A stretch of 41,727 nucleotides of DNA, taken from positions 1 through 41,727 of the forward strand of contig CAMBEJ010000030.1 in the NCBI GenBank assembly GCA_945865375.1, read 5' to 3'. The notes under the pieces are model-generated. The model was not told the origin of the DNA, ran no database searches, and worked only from the letters and a program-made list of their open reading frames with translations. The position numbers were made by a program, and so were the translations under genes. Of this stretch, positions 29,999 through 38,294 are shown in pieces (position 1 is the stretch's first letter; each line of letters opens with the position of its first letter). This DNA is from Akkermansia muciniphila. GTDB taxonomy: Bacteria > Verrucomicrobiota > Verrucomicrobiia > Limisphaerales > F1-80-MAGS106.

Positions 29999-31012
29999 AT
30001 GCCAGTTCGATTAGGAAGATTTGAAATGCCGAAGAGGTTGACCAAGGATGAGTCAACCGCCACGGAAACCTACGCTAGGTTCATCGCTGAACCGTTTGAA
30101 ACCGGATACGGCCACACCATCGGCAACTCATTGCGCCGCGTCTTGCTGTCTTCTCTCGAAGGGGCGGCGATCACGTCCATTCGAATCGACGGAGCGATGC
30201 ACGAGTTCACAACGGTTGAGGGAGTTATTGAAGACGTCACCGACATTATTTTGAATCTGAAATCGGTGCTTTTCAAAATGCACTCAAGGGAGCCCCAGAC
30301 GTTGTTGCTCTCAGTGCAAAGGGACGGGGTTGTGACGGCTGGTGACATTAAACTAAACCAGAACGTGGAGGTTGTGAACCCAGGCCAGATCATCTGCACG
30401 CTTGATAAAAGGAAGAAATTCGAGATGGAGATGGAGATCAAGGTGGGTCGTGGTTTCTGTCCTGGTGATGAAAACAAGAAGCCTGATCAATCCATTGGAG
30501 TGATACCGATCGACTCACTTTTTTCGCCGGTCACCCGCGTTCGTTATTCGGTGGAAAGCGCCCGTGTGGGCCAGAGGACCGACTACGATCGGTTGATCTT
30601 GGACATCAAGACAGACGGACGGATTACTCCCGATGATGCTTTGGTTCAGGCGTCGGCGATCCTTCAACATCATTTAGACGTGTTCGTTGGCTACGACAAG
30701 AACGCGATCGAGTTCGAAGAAGTTCACGACCGGCAGGACGATGAGAAGGGCAAGTTAAAGAAGCTCCTGAGCATGAGCGTCAACGAGATCGAGTTGAGTG
30801 TTCGTGCGGCCAATTGTTTGAACAACGCGAACATCACCACTGTGGGGCAACTTGCCATGAAGACTGAGGCGGAGATGTTGAAATATAGAAACTTCGGTAA
30901 GAAATCGCTGAATGAGATCAAGGAGAAGCTCACGGCGTTGGGGCTTTCGCTCGGCATGACTTTCGACAACGCTTTGCTAGAGCCTCCAAAAGAGGAGCCT
31001 AAGGAGGTATGA
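29999..31012 (+). CDS. rpoA: DNA-directed RNA polymerase subunit alpha
   Basis: Alpha dimerises to start polymerase assembly and its C-terminal domain contacts promoter UP elements and activators. I start it at ATG 29999 (MPVRLGRFEMPKRL); TTG 29984 is in frame but unlikely. The N-terminal domain has EPFETGYGHTIGNSLRRVLL then S-S-L-E-G-A-A-I-T-S-I-R-I-D-G. The C-terminal domain has ELSVRAANCLNNANITTVGQ and Y-R-N-F-G-K-K-S-L-N-E-I. 337 residues, typical. Confidence 0.97.
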   Translation: MPVRLGRFEMPKRLTKDESTATETYARFIAEPFETGYGHTIGNSLRRVLLSSLEGAAITSIRIDGAMHEFTTVEGVIEDVTDIILNLKSVLFKMHSREPQTLLLSVQRDGVVTAGDIKLNQNVEVVNPGQIICTLDKRKKFEMEMEIKVGRGFCPGDENKKPDQSIGVIPIDSLFSPVTRVRYSVESARVGQRTDYDRLILDIKTDGRITPDDALVQASAILQHHLDVFVGYDKNAIEFEEVHDRQDDEKGKLKKLLSMSVNEIELSVRAANCLNNANITTVGQLAMKTEAEMLKYRNFGKKSLNEIKEKLTALGLSLGMTFDNALLEPPKEEPKEV

Positions 31013-31053
31013 GTTGGATCATACGTCATTGATTCAAAAGCGATCTAACTATT

Positions 31054-31479
31054 ATGCGACATCTTAAGCGAACGGCCAAGCTAGGCCGCACAGGAACTCA
31101 TCGCAACGCGATGCTTGCGAATTTGGTGACGAGTTTGATAAAGCACAAACGTGTGACAACCACGCTGGCGAAGGCCAAGGCGGCCCGCTCGGTGGCGGAG
31201 AAGTTGGTGACGCTCGGGAAGCGAGGCACACTCCATGCCCGGCGACTTGCAGCTGCAAGGTTAAAGGAAGCCGAGGCAGTGACCATCTTGTTCAGTCAGA
31301 TCGCTCCGGCGCACAAAGATCGCAAGGGAGGCTACACCAGGATCATCCAGATAATGACCCAGAGGCGTGGGGATGCTGGAAAGATGGCGATTTTGGAATG
31401 GGTCGAAGGAAATTCAACCGCTGTTGAGGCAACCCCTTCCACGGACGCTCCCATTGCTGCCGCCCCTGCGGGGAGTTGA
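31054..31479 (+). CDS. rplQ: 50S ribosomal protein L17
   Basis: L17 lies near the tunnel exit. It starts RHLKRTAKLGRTGTHRNAML then ANLVTSLIKHKRVTTTLAKA, typical of the family. The core ends G-D-A-G-K-M-A-I-L-E-W-V. About 20 Ala/Pro-rich residues follow, similar in composition to the S11 extension. 141 residues. It is the last gene of the supercluster; a strong terminator follows. Confidence 0.97.
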   Translation: MRHLKRTAKLGRTGTHRNAMLANLVTSLIKHKRVTTTLAKAKAARSVAEKLVTLGKRGTLHARRLAAARLKEAEAVTILFSQIAPAHKDRKGGYTRIIQIMTQRRGDAGKMAILEWVEGNSTAVEATPSTDAPIAAAPAGS

Positions 31480-31497
31480 AATCATTCGACGACTTTC

Positions 31498-31534
31498 AAG
31501 CCCGCCGAAGGGAGCCTTTCGGCGGGCTTTTTTT
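31498..31534 (+). terminator. intrinsic terminator of the ribosomal supercluster
   Basis: GCCCGCCGAAGG (31500-31511) pairs with CCTTTCGGCGGGC (31515-31527, one base bulged), followed by seven T. This is the strongest terminator in the window and closes the cluster that begins at tRNA-Thr. Confidence 0.93.
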
Positions 31535-31569
31535 ATGGGAATTTCCTTGGTCTCAGGGGCGTGCCCGTC

Positions 31570-31606
31570 TAATTTCAGAATCGCGCACTCCAGAAATCTG
31601 AAATTA
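31570..31606. promoter_or_regulatory. inverted repeat, operator candidate for the MFS gene
   Basis: TAATTTCAGA (31570-31579) and TCTGAAATTA (31597-31606) are perfect inverted repeats with a 17-base spacer. The pair ends 11 bases before the transporter ATG. The centre-to-centre distance of 27 bases suits a dimeric repressor covering nearly three helical turns. It could also be an mRNA hairpin at the start site. Confidence 0.45.
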
Positions 31607-31617
31607 TTTCGAAACTG

Positions 31618-33219
31618 ATGTTATCACACGATGTTCCGACCAATTCAGTTCCCTGGTGGACATTGCTTAATCGCTATCACTGGTTCGTGTTGATCGTTGC
31701 CGCGCTGGGTTGGCTCTTCGATTGCTTGGATCAACAGCTGTTTCTGCTTGCTCGGGTGCCGGCGATGAAGTCATTACTTCGGCCAGGGCAGGATGTGGCG
31801 GAATATAGCGGCTACGCAACCTCCATCTTTTTGATTGGATGGGCCACAGGAGGGCTTGCGTTCGGTGTCCTAGGAGACCGGATTGGCCGGGCGAAAACGA
31901 TGATGTGGACGATTCTGGTTTATTCAGCATGCACGGGATTGAGTTCACTTTCCCGAGGTTTCTTGGATTTTTCGGTTTATCGATTCTTGACCGGACTTGG
32001 CGTGGGCGGCGAATTTGCTGTCGGTGTGTCGCTGGTGGCGGAAGTCATGCCGGATTCGGCGAGGACTTCTGCGTTGAGCTTGTTGCAGGCTTTGTCGGCT
32101 ATTGGGAATGTCTCTGCCGCGATGATCAGCATTGGGTTCGGTGAGTTGGAGGCGGCCGGGGTTATCAAAGCAGGCAGCGCTTGGCGTTGGATGTTCGTGA
32201 TCGGCGCGCTCCCGGCTCTTTTGGCTGTGGTGATTCGAGCCCGGCTGAAGGAGCCTGAGAAGTGGCGAAAGGCTGCGGGTGCCAGTGGTGGAACGCGGAA
32301 ACTAGGGAGTTATGCCGAGCTCTTTGGGAACCCTCGATGGAAAAACGGCGCTATTGGCGCGGGCCTTTGCGTTCTTGGAATCATTCTCATGGCCTTCCTT
32401 GGCCCGGCCCATTGGCCGAAACTGGTGATCGGAGTGGGTCTTGGGGTAGGGGCGATCGTTTTCGGTTCGATGAGCATCAGAGGTGATGGACGCACAAAGT
32501 CTGTGTGGCGGAGAAATGCGGTGGTCGGATTGCTTCTCGCTTGCGCCGGAGTTATTGGACTTTGGGGGATCGCATTCTTTAGTTTCGATCTGGTACGACT
32601 TGTTTTTCAAAAGACCTTTGCTGCCCAGGGTTTCACACCTGCTGAGATAGGAGGGAAACTGACCGTCTGGGCTGGAATCACGTCGATTATGCAGAATCTG
32701 GGAGGGTTTTTCGGAATTTATTCATTTGGGATAGTCTGCCAGCGTATTGGGAGAAAGCCCACCTTCGCGATGGCGTTTTTGATGGCGATGGTGAGCACGG
32801 CCGCCGTGTTTTGGTTTCTGAAGCCCGGCGAAGTTCACGGGAGGTTAGGATTTTGGGAGCAAATAGTCTGCTTTCACCAGATATTCTGGCTCATTCCGAT
32901 CATGGGTTTTTGTCAGCTTGCGCTATTTGGAGGCTATGCGATCTATTTTCCGGAGCTATTTCCCACGCATTTGCGCAGCACTGGGACGTCGTTTTGTTAC
33001 AACGTCGGGAGGTTTGTCGCCGCATCAGGGCCCACCGTCCTGGGGCTTCTCACAAGCCGTGTATTCACGGAAGCAAACGGTTTTAAGGAAGGGATGCGGT
33101 ACGCGGGCCTGAGCATGTGTGTCGTCTTTTTGTTGGGCCTGGCTGTGTTGCCCTTTGCCCCTGAGACGAAAGGGAAACCGCTTCCTGAGGCGGAGGACGA
33201 TCAGCCGCTGAAGGGTTAA
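31618..33219 (+). CDS. MFS transporter, sugar/organic acid porter type
   Basis: This inner-membrane secondary transporter has about 12 hydrophobic segments in 533 residues. The first segment (about 21-40) contains the Asp-rich WLFDCLDQQ. The MFS loop 2-3 motif is GVLGDRIGRAKTM, and TGLGVGGEFAVGVSLVAEVM lies in segments 4-5. The C-terminal PFAPETKGKPLPE is typical of sugar-porter and aromatic-acid symporter families. A central cytoplasmic part (about 205-230) and two extra hydrophobic stretches (about 240-285) enlarge it beyond the usual 430-460 residues. The substrate cannot be told. It converges with the next gene, 5 bases apart. Confidence 0.85.
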   Translation: MLSHDVPTNSVPWWTLLNRYHWFVLIVAALGWLFDCLDQQLFLLARVPAMKSLLRPGQDVAEYSGYATSIFLIGWATGGLAFGVLGDRIGRAKTMMWTILVYSACTGLSSLSRGFLDFSVYRFLTGLGVGGEFAVGVSLVAEVMPDSARTSALSLLQALSAIGNVSAAMISIGFGELEAAGVIKAGSAWRWMFVIGALPALLAVVIRARLKEPEKWRKAAGASGGTRKLGSYAELFGNPRWKNGAIGAGLCVLGIILMAFLGPAHWPKLVIGVGLGVGAIVFGSMSIRGDGRTKSVWRRNAVVGLLLACAGVIGLWGIAFFSFDLVRLVFQKTFAAQGFTPAEIGGKLTVWAGITSIMQNLGGFFGIYSFGIVCQRIGRKPTFAMAFLMAMVSTAAVFWFLKPGEVHGRLGFWEQIVCFHQIFWLIPIMGFCQLALFGGYAIYFPELFPTHLRSTGTSFCYNVGRFVAASGPTVLGLLTSRVFTEANGFKEGMRYAGLSMCVVFLLGLAVLPFAPETKGKPLPEAEDDQPLKG

Positions 33220-33224
33220 TCGGG

Positions 33225-34589
33225 TTATCTGGACGGTTTCCCAAAATCGTAACAAACGAGTTTATCTTCGCTTCTCAGGAAGAGGCGTTTGTTGGAAAGA
33301 ACCGGCGCTGCCCAGCAAGGAAAATGAAGGAAAGGCGATTGGAACCGGCAGATCTCCTCAGGAACGTTCGGGTTCGGTTTGAAGAGGCCCAGCATGCCAG
33401 CCTCCCCAAGAACGATGAGTTTGTTATCCGCAAGGATGATAGACCCTCTGCCGTAAGTGGACGGTGGAGCGTCGGACCGTTTGACCCAGCTCTCATCGCG
33501 GTCCCATTTCAGTTTGGCGCTCCTTAGATCGAAGCATCTAAACCTCGCATCGGGCTCGTTTCGCCCGCTAAACGCGTAGATCGCTCCATTGTGGAGGACA
33601 GGGGTCATCCAATGGGTTTCGATGTCCAAACTTCTCCATAGTTCCTTAAACTGCCGCGTCGAAGGGTCGACATCCAAGAACACTGAACCGCATTTGTAGT
33701 AGGCGTCAGAAATGAAAATGTGATTGTCGAACACAACAGGATTCGAGGCGTTCACTGAGTCATTCAGGCGGGATCGAAACCAGAAGCTATCGTCCACTTT
33801 ACCAGACACAGGATCCAGGGAAACCAAACCCTGACGCATGAGGCACAGCACGCGGCGTTTTCCTTGAATAGTAGCCGCCACCGGGGTTGCGTAACTGGCT
33901 TGTTTTTCGTAGTCGCGCCACTCGACAGCGAGGTCCCCTGGCCATCCCCGCAGTGGTTTTCCGTGCCAATTGTCCTTTCCCACGCTTTCCCAGACGGTTT
34001 CGCCGGTTTTCGGCGAGAAGGCAACAACTCCGGAATTTGGCTGACCCCCTATCATGACGATCAGGAGGCCGGACTCTAGAATCGGCGTGCTGCCTACGCC
34101 GAAAAAAGCCTGCGGGATTTTCCAATCCTTGGCGGTGTCTCTTTCCCATATTTTGGAGCCTGTCTTCAGTTCCAGACAAACGAGTTTGCCTTCTGCACCG
34201 AACGTGTAGCTTCGATCATCGGTGAGCAGCGGGGTGCAGCGAGGTCCGTTATTATAGCCGAATGGGTCGACGAAGGCGCTTGGGTACTGATGTGTCCATT
34301 TGGAAGCGCCCGTTGCCGCATTCAAGCACTCGACTAGCTCCTCATTACTTTTTCGGTGGTGGAGTACCAAATTTCCACCTAGCACGGAGGGTGCGGCATA
34401 GCCAGGACCCACATCCTTCTTCCAAAGCAAGCGCGGGCCGGCAGGGCCCCAAGAGTCTATCAAACCGGTCTCTGCTGAGGTGCCATCGGACTTTGGGCCA
34501 AGGAACTGCGGCCAGTCGTCGGCTGTGACGAGGTTGCGTGGACCCCAGAAAGAGAGGCAGAAGACCCCTATTTGAATAGCTCGGTTCAT
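33225..34589 (-). CDS. exported PQQ-like (BamB-type) beta-propeller protein
   Basis: An N-terminal signal peptide (about residues 1-23, MNRAIQIGVFCLSFWG then A-D-D) is followed by DWPQFLGPKSDG, the W-P-Q-F-x-G-P start common to verrucomicrobial and planctomycetal propellers. Repeated blade motifs follow: L-N-A-A-T-G-A-S-K-W, L-E-L-K-T-G-S-K-I-W-E, FSPKTGETVWES and LDPVSGKVDDS. 454 residues. It probably acts in the periplasm. No quinoprotein dehydrogenase catalytic residues were recognised, so a binding or scaffold role is as likely as catalysis. It follows the SMP-30 gene on the same strand by 64 bases and is probably co-transcribed. Confidence 0.85.
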   Translation of the reverse strand: MNRAIQIGVFCLSFWGPRNLVTADDWPQFLGPKSDGTSAETGLIDSWGPAGPRLLWKKDVGPGYAAPSVLGGNLVLHHRKSNEELVECLNAATGASKWTHQYPSAFVDPFGYNNGPRCTPLLTDDRSYTFGAEGKLVCLELKTGSKIWERDTAKDWKIPQAFFGVGSTPILESGLLIVMIGGQPNSGVVAFSPKTGETVWESVGKDNWHGKPLRGWPGDLAVEWRDYEKQASYATPVAATIQGKRRVLCLMRQGLVSLDPVSGKVDDSFWFRSRLNDSVNASNPVVFDNHIFISDAYYKCGSVFLDVDPSTRQFKELWRSLDIETHWMTPVLHNGAIYAFSGRNEPDARFRCFDLRSAKLKWDRDESWVKRSDAPPSTYGRGSIILADNKLIVLGEAGMLGLFKPNPNVPEEICRFQSPFLHFPCWAAPVLSNKRLFLRSEDKLVCYDFGKPSR

Positions 34590-34653
34590 GGAAAAGTCTG
34601 ACCCAGCGAGGTTGGGACGGACAGTTTGTTGATCGGGTTTAAACGTCGCGCAG

Positions 34654-35799
34654 TTACTTTTTAATTTTGGTTTTGGGCTTGGTTTTTGAAACCGATAGGG
34701 CTCCTGGGAGACCGCGTTGGGTGGGTGCTGCGAAATCTTTGCTCCTAGTTGACGTCTTGATCCTGCAGAGAAACATGTCGGCTGTCATATAGAGAACCGT
34801 TCCATCGTCCCCCCATGCGCAGTTGGCTGTCGCCTCTCCTGTGTTGACGGTTCCCAAGTGTTTTCCGTCAGAGCCGATAACGAGCACTCCACCGGGACCT
34901 GTTGCGAACAGGTTGCCATGGGCATCCACCTTGAGTCCATCGGGGAGGCCTTTCCTGCCCTGCATGAGGTGCGAGGCGTTGAAGAGAACTCGCTCATTTG
35001 AGATGAGCCCATCGGGCCGGACATCGAACGCGACGATCACCGGTCTTTGTGGATCCGACACCGCGACATACAGGATCTTTTCGTCGGGTGAAAAGGCAAT
35101 CCCATTTGGGAACGACAACTTGTCGGTCAACAGAGTGATGTCGCCGGCCTTTGAACGTCTGTAGACGCCGTTAGCCAGGAGTTCCTTTTTGGGATCCGCA
35201 TTGTTTCCTTCAAGTCCATATGGGGGATCTGTGAAGTAGAGATCCCCGTTGGACTTAAAGACCAAATCATTGGGGCTATTAAAGCGGCGACCTTTATAGA
35301 ACTCAGCCAGAGGTGTGAACTTGCGATCCTGCTCTAGCACTGAGACTCGCCGATCTCCGTGTTGACAAAGGACCAACCGCCCCGACTCGTCGAGGGTCAG
35401 GCCGTTCGAACCGGGTTCGCCACCCCGTGCAACCGTGCCTGTATAGCCGCTGGGAAACAGAAACTCGGTTGTGCCTGAGCCTTCTTTCCATCGGAACACC
35501 ACGTTACGCGGCACGTCCGAGAACAATAAATAATTCCCACCCTTGACCCACACAGGTCCTTCCGACCAGTCAAAGCCTTCCGCGAGCTTTTCAATTTGAG
35601 CGCCTGGAGGGATCAGGTCGTCGAACCTGGGGTCCAAGCGTTCGACGGAACCCAATTTTGGATAATCGTGGGGAACGTTCGTTTTGGATTTGGTTGCCTT
35701 TGGATTTCGAGAGGGTTTATCTGCCCCCCAGGTGACAGTGGTGAGTTCTGTGGTCATGGTTAAAGAGAGTAGGAGCCTAGCGAGGGGAGAGATTTTCAT
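34654..35799 (-). CDS. exported SMP-30/gluconolactonase-like hydrolase
   Basis: I start it at ATG 35799, giving a signal peptide (MKISPLARLLLSLTMTTEL to W-G-A); the frame is open 78 bases further upstream without family similarity. The six-bladed propeller has the metal-site motifs F-D-W-S-E-G-P-V-W (Glu), RRFNSPNDLVFKSNGDLYFT (Asn), FPNGIAFSPDEKILYV and LPDGLKVDAHGNLF (Asp). This matches calcium-dependent sugar lactonases. 381 residues with a Lys-rich end (KTKPKTKIKK). It is likely periplasmic and acts on aldonolactones, a role inferred from the family. It is probably first in a two-gene operon with the downstream propeller gene. Confidence 0.87.
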   Translation of the reverse strand: MKISPLARLLLSLTMTTELTTVTWGADKPSRNPKATKSKTNVPHDYPKLGSVERLDPRFDDLIPPGAQIEKLAEGFDWSEGPVWVKGGNYLLFSDVPRNVVFRWKEGSGTTEFLFPSGYTGTVARGGEPGSNGLTLDESGRLVLCQHGDRRVSVLEQDRKFTPLAEFYKGRRFNSPNDLVFKSNGDLYFTDPPYGLEGNNADPKKELLANGVYRRSKAGDITLLTDKLSFPNGIAFSPDEKILYVAVSDPQRPVIVAFDVRPDGLISNERVLFNASHLMQGRKGLPDGLKVDAHGNLFATGPGGVLVIGSDGKHLGTVNTGEATANCAWGDDGTVLYMTADMFLCRIKTSTRSKDFAAPTQRGLPGALSVSKTKPKTKIKK

Positions 35800-35979
35800 G
35801 TCGGTTATTGGAGCTTGGCGATAGGATTCAGGGAGTAGGCTGTGGGGGTCAAGGCAAAAGGCCGTTTTAAGTGCCACGTTTTATCAATTCCGCACGGTCA
35901 AGTAGCGGGGATGTGACCATGGACGGTGCGGCCATCGAGAAATTGTTCGTGGAACAGTTTTGAGACAATTGTAACGGGG

Positions 35980-36801
35980 CTAGGTTCCTCTTGGCTTTCC
36001 CGTCGTGGTCGACCCACCGCCGAACCCGGGATTAAGCCAGGGTGTGAATCGATAGTACCATTGCGTGGCTTTCATGGCTGTGGCGTGACCGTCCATGAAT
36101 CCGACGTTGCTTCGCTCCGCGTGGCGGACGCTCGGACCGCCCCAATTGGGATCGTCAGACGTCACATAACCGCCTCCAAATCCGGCCGGGTCCTCCAGAA
36201 CCCAGGACTGGGCTTTCTCCGGGGATTTGAGGGTGACACATTTCGTAGGGTCCGTGCTGTCGACAGCCTTGGTGCCCGAGTCGGACAGATAGACCGTGGA
36301 AGAAGGGTTTGCGACGTCCGTATCCTTCAGAGGCTGCACCAACCACGAGGCACCAGGAAAGCTGCAACCCCCGATTTGGAGATTGGCACCGTATCCTGAA
36401 ACGGTTCGGTCGTCGGCAAAAATGTACGTCAACTTGGCCAGGCCGGCCTTCCGCTGTTTCGCGGGACACAAGAGCACGTTCGTGTTTTGCAGGAACGGTT
36501 GGATGTAGTTGAACCAGGCTATCCCCGCTCCACCGACGGCCGCAGTGAAGGTCCATGGATAAACCTCGCGGTCCTGTCCGGCGTACATCATGCTGGCCAG
36601 GCTCATTTGGCGCACATTGCTGAGACACTGGGCTGAGATCGCCTTTTGCTTGGCCCGGCTCAGGGCGGGCAGCAGCATGGCGGCCAGGATCGCAATGATG
36701 GCGATGACCACCAGCAATTCGATGAGAGTGAATCCGGGGTTGCCAGCCCGGAAATGTCCGGGCGTGGACCCGGACGTTGGGACGGGGTCGCGGGTGTGCA
36801 T
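35980..36801 (-). CDS. prepilin-like protein with H-X9-DG tail
   Basis: The N-terminal leader ends in Gly before [20 protein letters not shown], the type IV pilin methylation signal (F-T-L-I-E) and hydrophobic helix. [11 protein letters not shown] and C-L-S-N-V-R-Q follow. Near the C-terminus, [15 protein letters not shown] fits the H-X9-DG signature of the large pilin-like families of Verrucomicrobiota and Planctomycetota. 273 residues. It would be processed by prepilin peptidase and exposed by a type II secretion or pilus-like system. None of that machinery is encoded nearby, as is usual for these scattered genes. Confidence 0.93.
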   Translation of the reverse strand: MHTRDPVPTSGSTPGHFRAGNPGFTLIELLVVIAIIAILAAMLLPALSRAKQKAISAQCLSNVRQMSLASMMYAGQDREVYPWTFTAAVGGAGIAWFNYIQPFLQNTNVLLCPAKQRKAGLAKLTYIFADDRTVSGYGANLQIGGCSFPGASWLVQPLKDTDVANPSSTVYLSDSGTKAVDSTDPTKCVTLKSPEKAQSWVLEDPAGFGGGYVTSDDPNWGGPSVRHAERSNVGFMDGHATAMKATQWYYRFTPWLNPGFGGGSTTTGKPRGT

Positions 36802-36831
36802 GCTTCTTAGGCTCGGCGAGGGGCTCCGGTT

Positions 36832-36860
36832 TGTCTAGCCTGGATTTCAGACCTTTGCAA
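36832..36860 (-). promoter_or_regulatory. possible promoter of the prepilin-like gene
   Basis: On the minus strand, TTGCAA (36855-36860) and TAGACA (36832-36837) are 17 bases apart, about 30 bases before the gene start. The -10 match is weak. The end of the mobile element (36865) lies only four bases upstream of the -35. Confidence 0.3.
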
Positions 36861-36864
36861 GAGC

Positions 36865-36884
36865 GTGCGCATCTCAGATTTTTC
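36865..36884 (+). repeat. terminal inverted repeat, left
   Basis: GTGCGCATCTCAGATTTTTC, 20 bases, perfect reverse complement of 37159-37178 and of 183-202. Confidence 0.9.
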
Positions 36885-36895
36885 TGGATCTTCTC

Positions 36896-36919
36896 GTAAT
36901 CGTAATCGTAATCGTAATC
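36896..36919 (-). repeat. GATTAC hexamer repeat, 4 units
   Basis: Four perfect units (GATTAC on the minus strand) directly after the stop codon of the four-helix-bundle remnant. The other copy has seven (130-171). Confidence 0.93.
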
Positions 36920-37119
36920 CTATCCCTGGTTTCCCTCTTGCAACCGGTAATCGGAGTTGGCCTTTATCAAGGCGACCAGCATCGAAACGACGCTCCAGAG
37001 GCGTTCTTTTCCTGACAGAACTTCCTCCCCAGAACATCGGCCGTTGGCCACGAGCACATCCAGGGCGGCGGCACTTTCCAATAAACCTCCAGCTTTTCGT
37101 GGTCGAATCGGTGGTTCAT
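36920..37119 (-). pseudogene. four-helix-bundle protein, internally deleted and frameshifted
   Basis: From ATG at 37119 (minus) the first 15 residues are the family N-terminus MNHRFDHEKLEVYWK. The sequence then jumps to the C-terminal part. In another frame it reads A-A-A-L-D-V-L-V-A-N-G-R-C-S-G-E-E-V, then SMLVALIKANSDYRL and a stop at 36920-36922. The middle two helices, about 65 residues by comparison with the family, are missing, and the join is out of frame. It cannot make a functional bundle. It is about 96 % identical to the copy at 1-129 over the shared part. Confidence 0.8.
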
Positions 37120-37121
37120 GG

Positions 37122-37139
37122 GATTACGATTACGATTGC
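37122..37139 (+). repeat. GATTAC repeat at the 5' side of the remnant gene
   Basis: Two GATTAC units and one GATTGC, in inverted orientation to the repeats at 36896-36919, just upstream of the remnant's start codon. Confidence 0.85.
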
Positions 37140-37158
37140 GGGTAGGAAACGCGAGCAC

Positions 37159-37178
37159 GAAAAATCTGAGATGCGCAC
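37159..37178 (-). repeat. terminal inverted repeat, right
   Basis: GAAAAATCTGAGATGCGCAC, 20 bases, perfect partner of 36865-36884. Confidence 0.9.
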
Positions 37179-37531
37179 TCATGAGAACATCTGGAGTCTT
37201 GCGTCTTGATTACTGGCAACCTCTTCGTTAGATCTCGGGGGTGCCCCGCGAATGAACGCCGATAGAAGCGAATGTGAAAGAACCTCTCCGATTGCGGGGA
37301 TTTTTCACACATTCCATTGGAGTGATTCAAAACCTGGACCACGGAATCAAACTGAAGGAAAACCGAGATGAAATCCAACCAACGTTCCATTTTCCGAGAC
37401 TCGGTTTGGTTTTGGTTCGCTCCATTTTATGCGGTGAACCTTCCTTTCATTCCCTCACGCTCGTGGCTCGGAGTTCATGTTAAGAACAAAGTTCAAGAGT
37501 TTTGAAAAGACACAAGGTTCGTGTTTGACCT
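37179..37531. other. 353-base intergenic region before the ECF sigma gene
   Basis: No gene, tRNA or clear sigma-70 promoter was found. There is a small palindrome CCGAGACTCGG near 37400. The base composition is lower in GC than the genes around it, as expected of a regulatory stretch. Confidence 0.4.
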
Positions 37532-38188
37532 ATGGGTGGCGCTGAAAACCAGGGGTTTGAGGCGGTGTTGCAGACACGTCAAAGCTTCCTCAGCAGGCTG
37601 CGAGATTGGGAGGACGACGGCAGTTGGCAGGAGTTTTTCGACAACTATTGGCGGTTCATCTACCGCGCAGCATTGAGGACCGGCTTGTCGGATGCCGAAG
37701 CTCAGGATGTGGTCCAGGAGACGATTCTCAGCGTCGCCAAGAGGATGCCGGGGTTCAAATACGATCCCGAAAGCGGGTCGTTCAAGAACTGGTTGTTGCT
37801 GATCACTCGGCGCCGCATCGGGGATTACTTGCAGAGGGAACAACGCCAGAAGCTCTGTGCCGGGCGGACGAAAGACGAGAATACAAGGAGGAGGAGGGCG
37901 TGTCGGCGGACCTTGACCGCCTTGCCCGACCCCACCAGCTCGTCGCTCGATCAGTTTTGGGAGGCGGAATGGGAGTGCAATTTGATAAGTGCGGCCTTGG
38001 ATCGGGTGAAAGTCCGCGTGTCGCCGCGTCAATTCCAGATCTTTGACTGCCATGTTGTGCAACAATGGCCCGCCGCCGAAGTGGCGCGCGCGCTGAACGT
38101 CAGCATTGGCAAGGTTTACCTCGCGAAGTGCCGGATCAGCGTTCTTCTCAGGAAGGAGATCACGAGACTGAAGAAGCAAATGCTCTGA
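37532..38188 (+). CDS. ECF-type RNA polymerase sigma factor
   Basis: The sigma2 region (about residues 30-100) reads FFDNYWRFIYRAALRTGLSD, D-A-E-A-Q-D-V-V-Q-E-T-I-L-S-V, GSFKNWLLLITRRRIGDYLQ. A Lys/Arg-rich linker follows, then sigma4 (about 155-210) with SPRQFQIFDCHVVQQWPAAE and VARALNVSIGKVYLAKCRI, a helix-turn-helix. 218 residues. No anti-sigma gene is adjacent; instead a membrane Ser/Thr kinase gene follows 106 bases later, an arrangement often seen in Verrucomicrobiota and Planctomycetota. Regulation through that kinase is a plausible inference. Confidence 0.92.
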   Translation: MGGAENQGFEAVLQTRQSFLSRLRDWEDDGSWQEFFDNYWRFIYRAALRTGLSDAEAQDVVQETILSVAKRMPGFKYDPESGSFKNWLLLITRRRIGDYLQREQRQKLCAGRTKDENTRRRRACRRTLTALPDPTSSSLDQFWEAEWECNLISAALDRVKVRVSPRQFQIFDCHVVQQWPAAEVARALNVSIGKVYLAKCRISVLLRKEITRLKKQML

Positions 38189-38294
38189 CACCTCGGATTC
38201 CCATGAACGCGCCGGACAAAAACGTTGCGGGCAGGGGTTGGAAGCACAGAATGAGCACATGTTGCGCACGAATCCAGACTGACCCAACCCAGCC

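Larger units (their letters stand above)
36865..37178 (-). mobile_element. 314-bp TIR element carrying a four-helix-bundle gene remnant (copy 2)
   Basis: The ends are perfect 20-bp terminal inverted repeats: GTGCGCATCTCAGATTTTTC at 36865-36884 and its reverse complement at 37159-37178. Inside each end lie hexamer repeats, four GTAATC at 36896-36919 and two GATTAC plus one GATTGC at 37122-37139, which also form an inverted pair. The centre is a deleted four-helix-bundle gene on the minus strand. No target-site duplication is obvious (outer flanks ttgcaagagc and tcatgagaac). It looks like an internally deleted derivative of a larger element whose 3' half is also seen at 1-202. Confidence 0.75.

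Noticed and set aside
36865..37178. Element as a RAYT-mobilised REP unit
   Set aside because: REP units are short palindromes; this has distant terminal inverted repeats and an ORF, a different architecture. The mobilising enzyme remains unknown.
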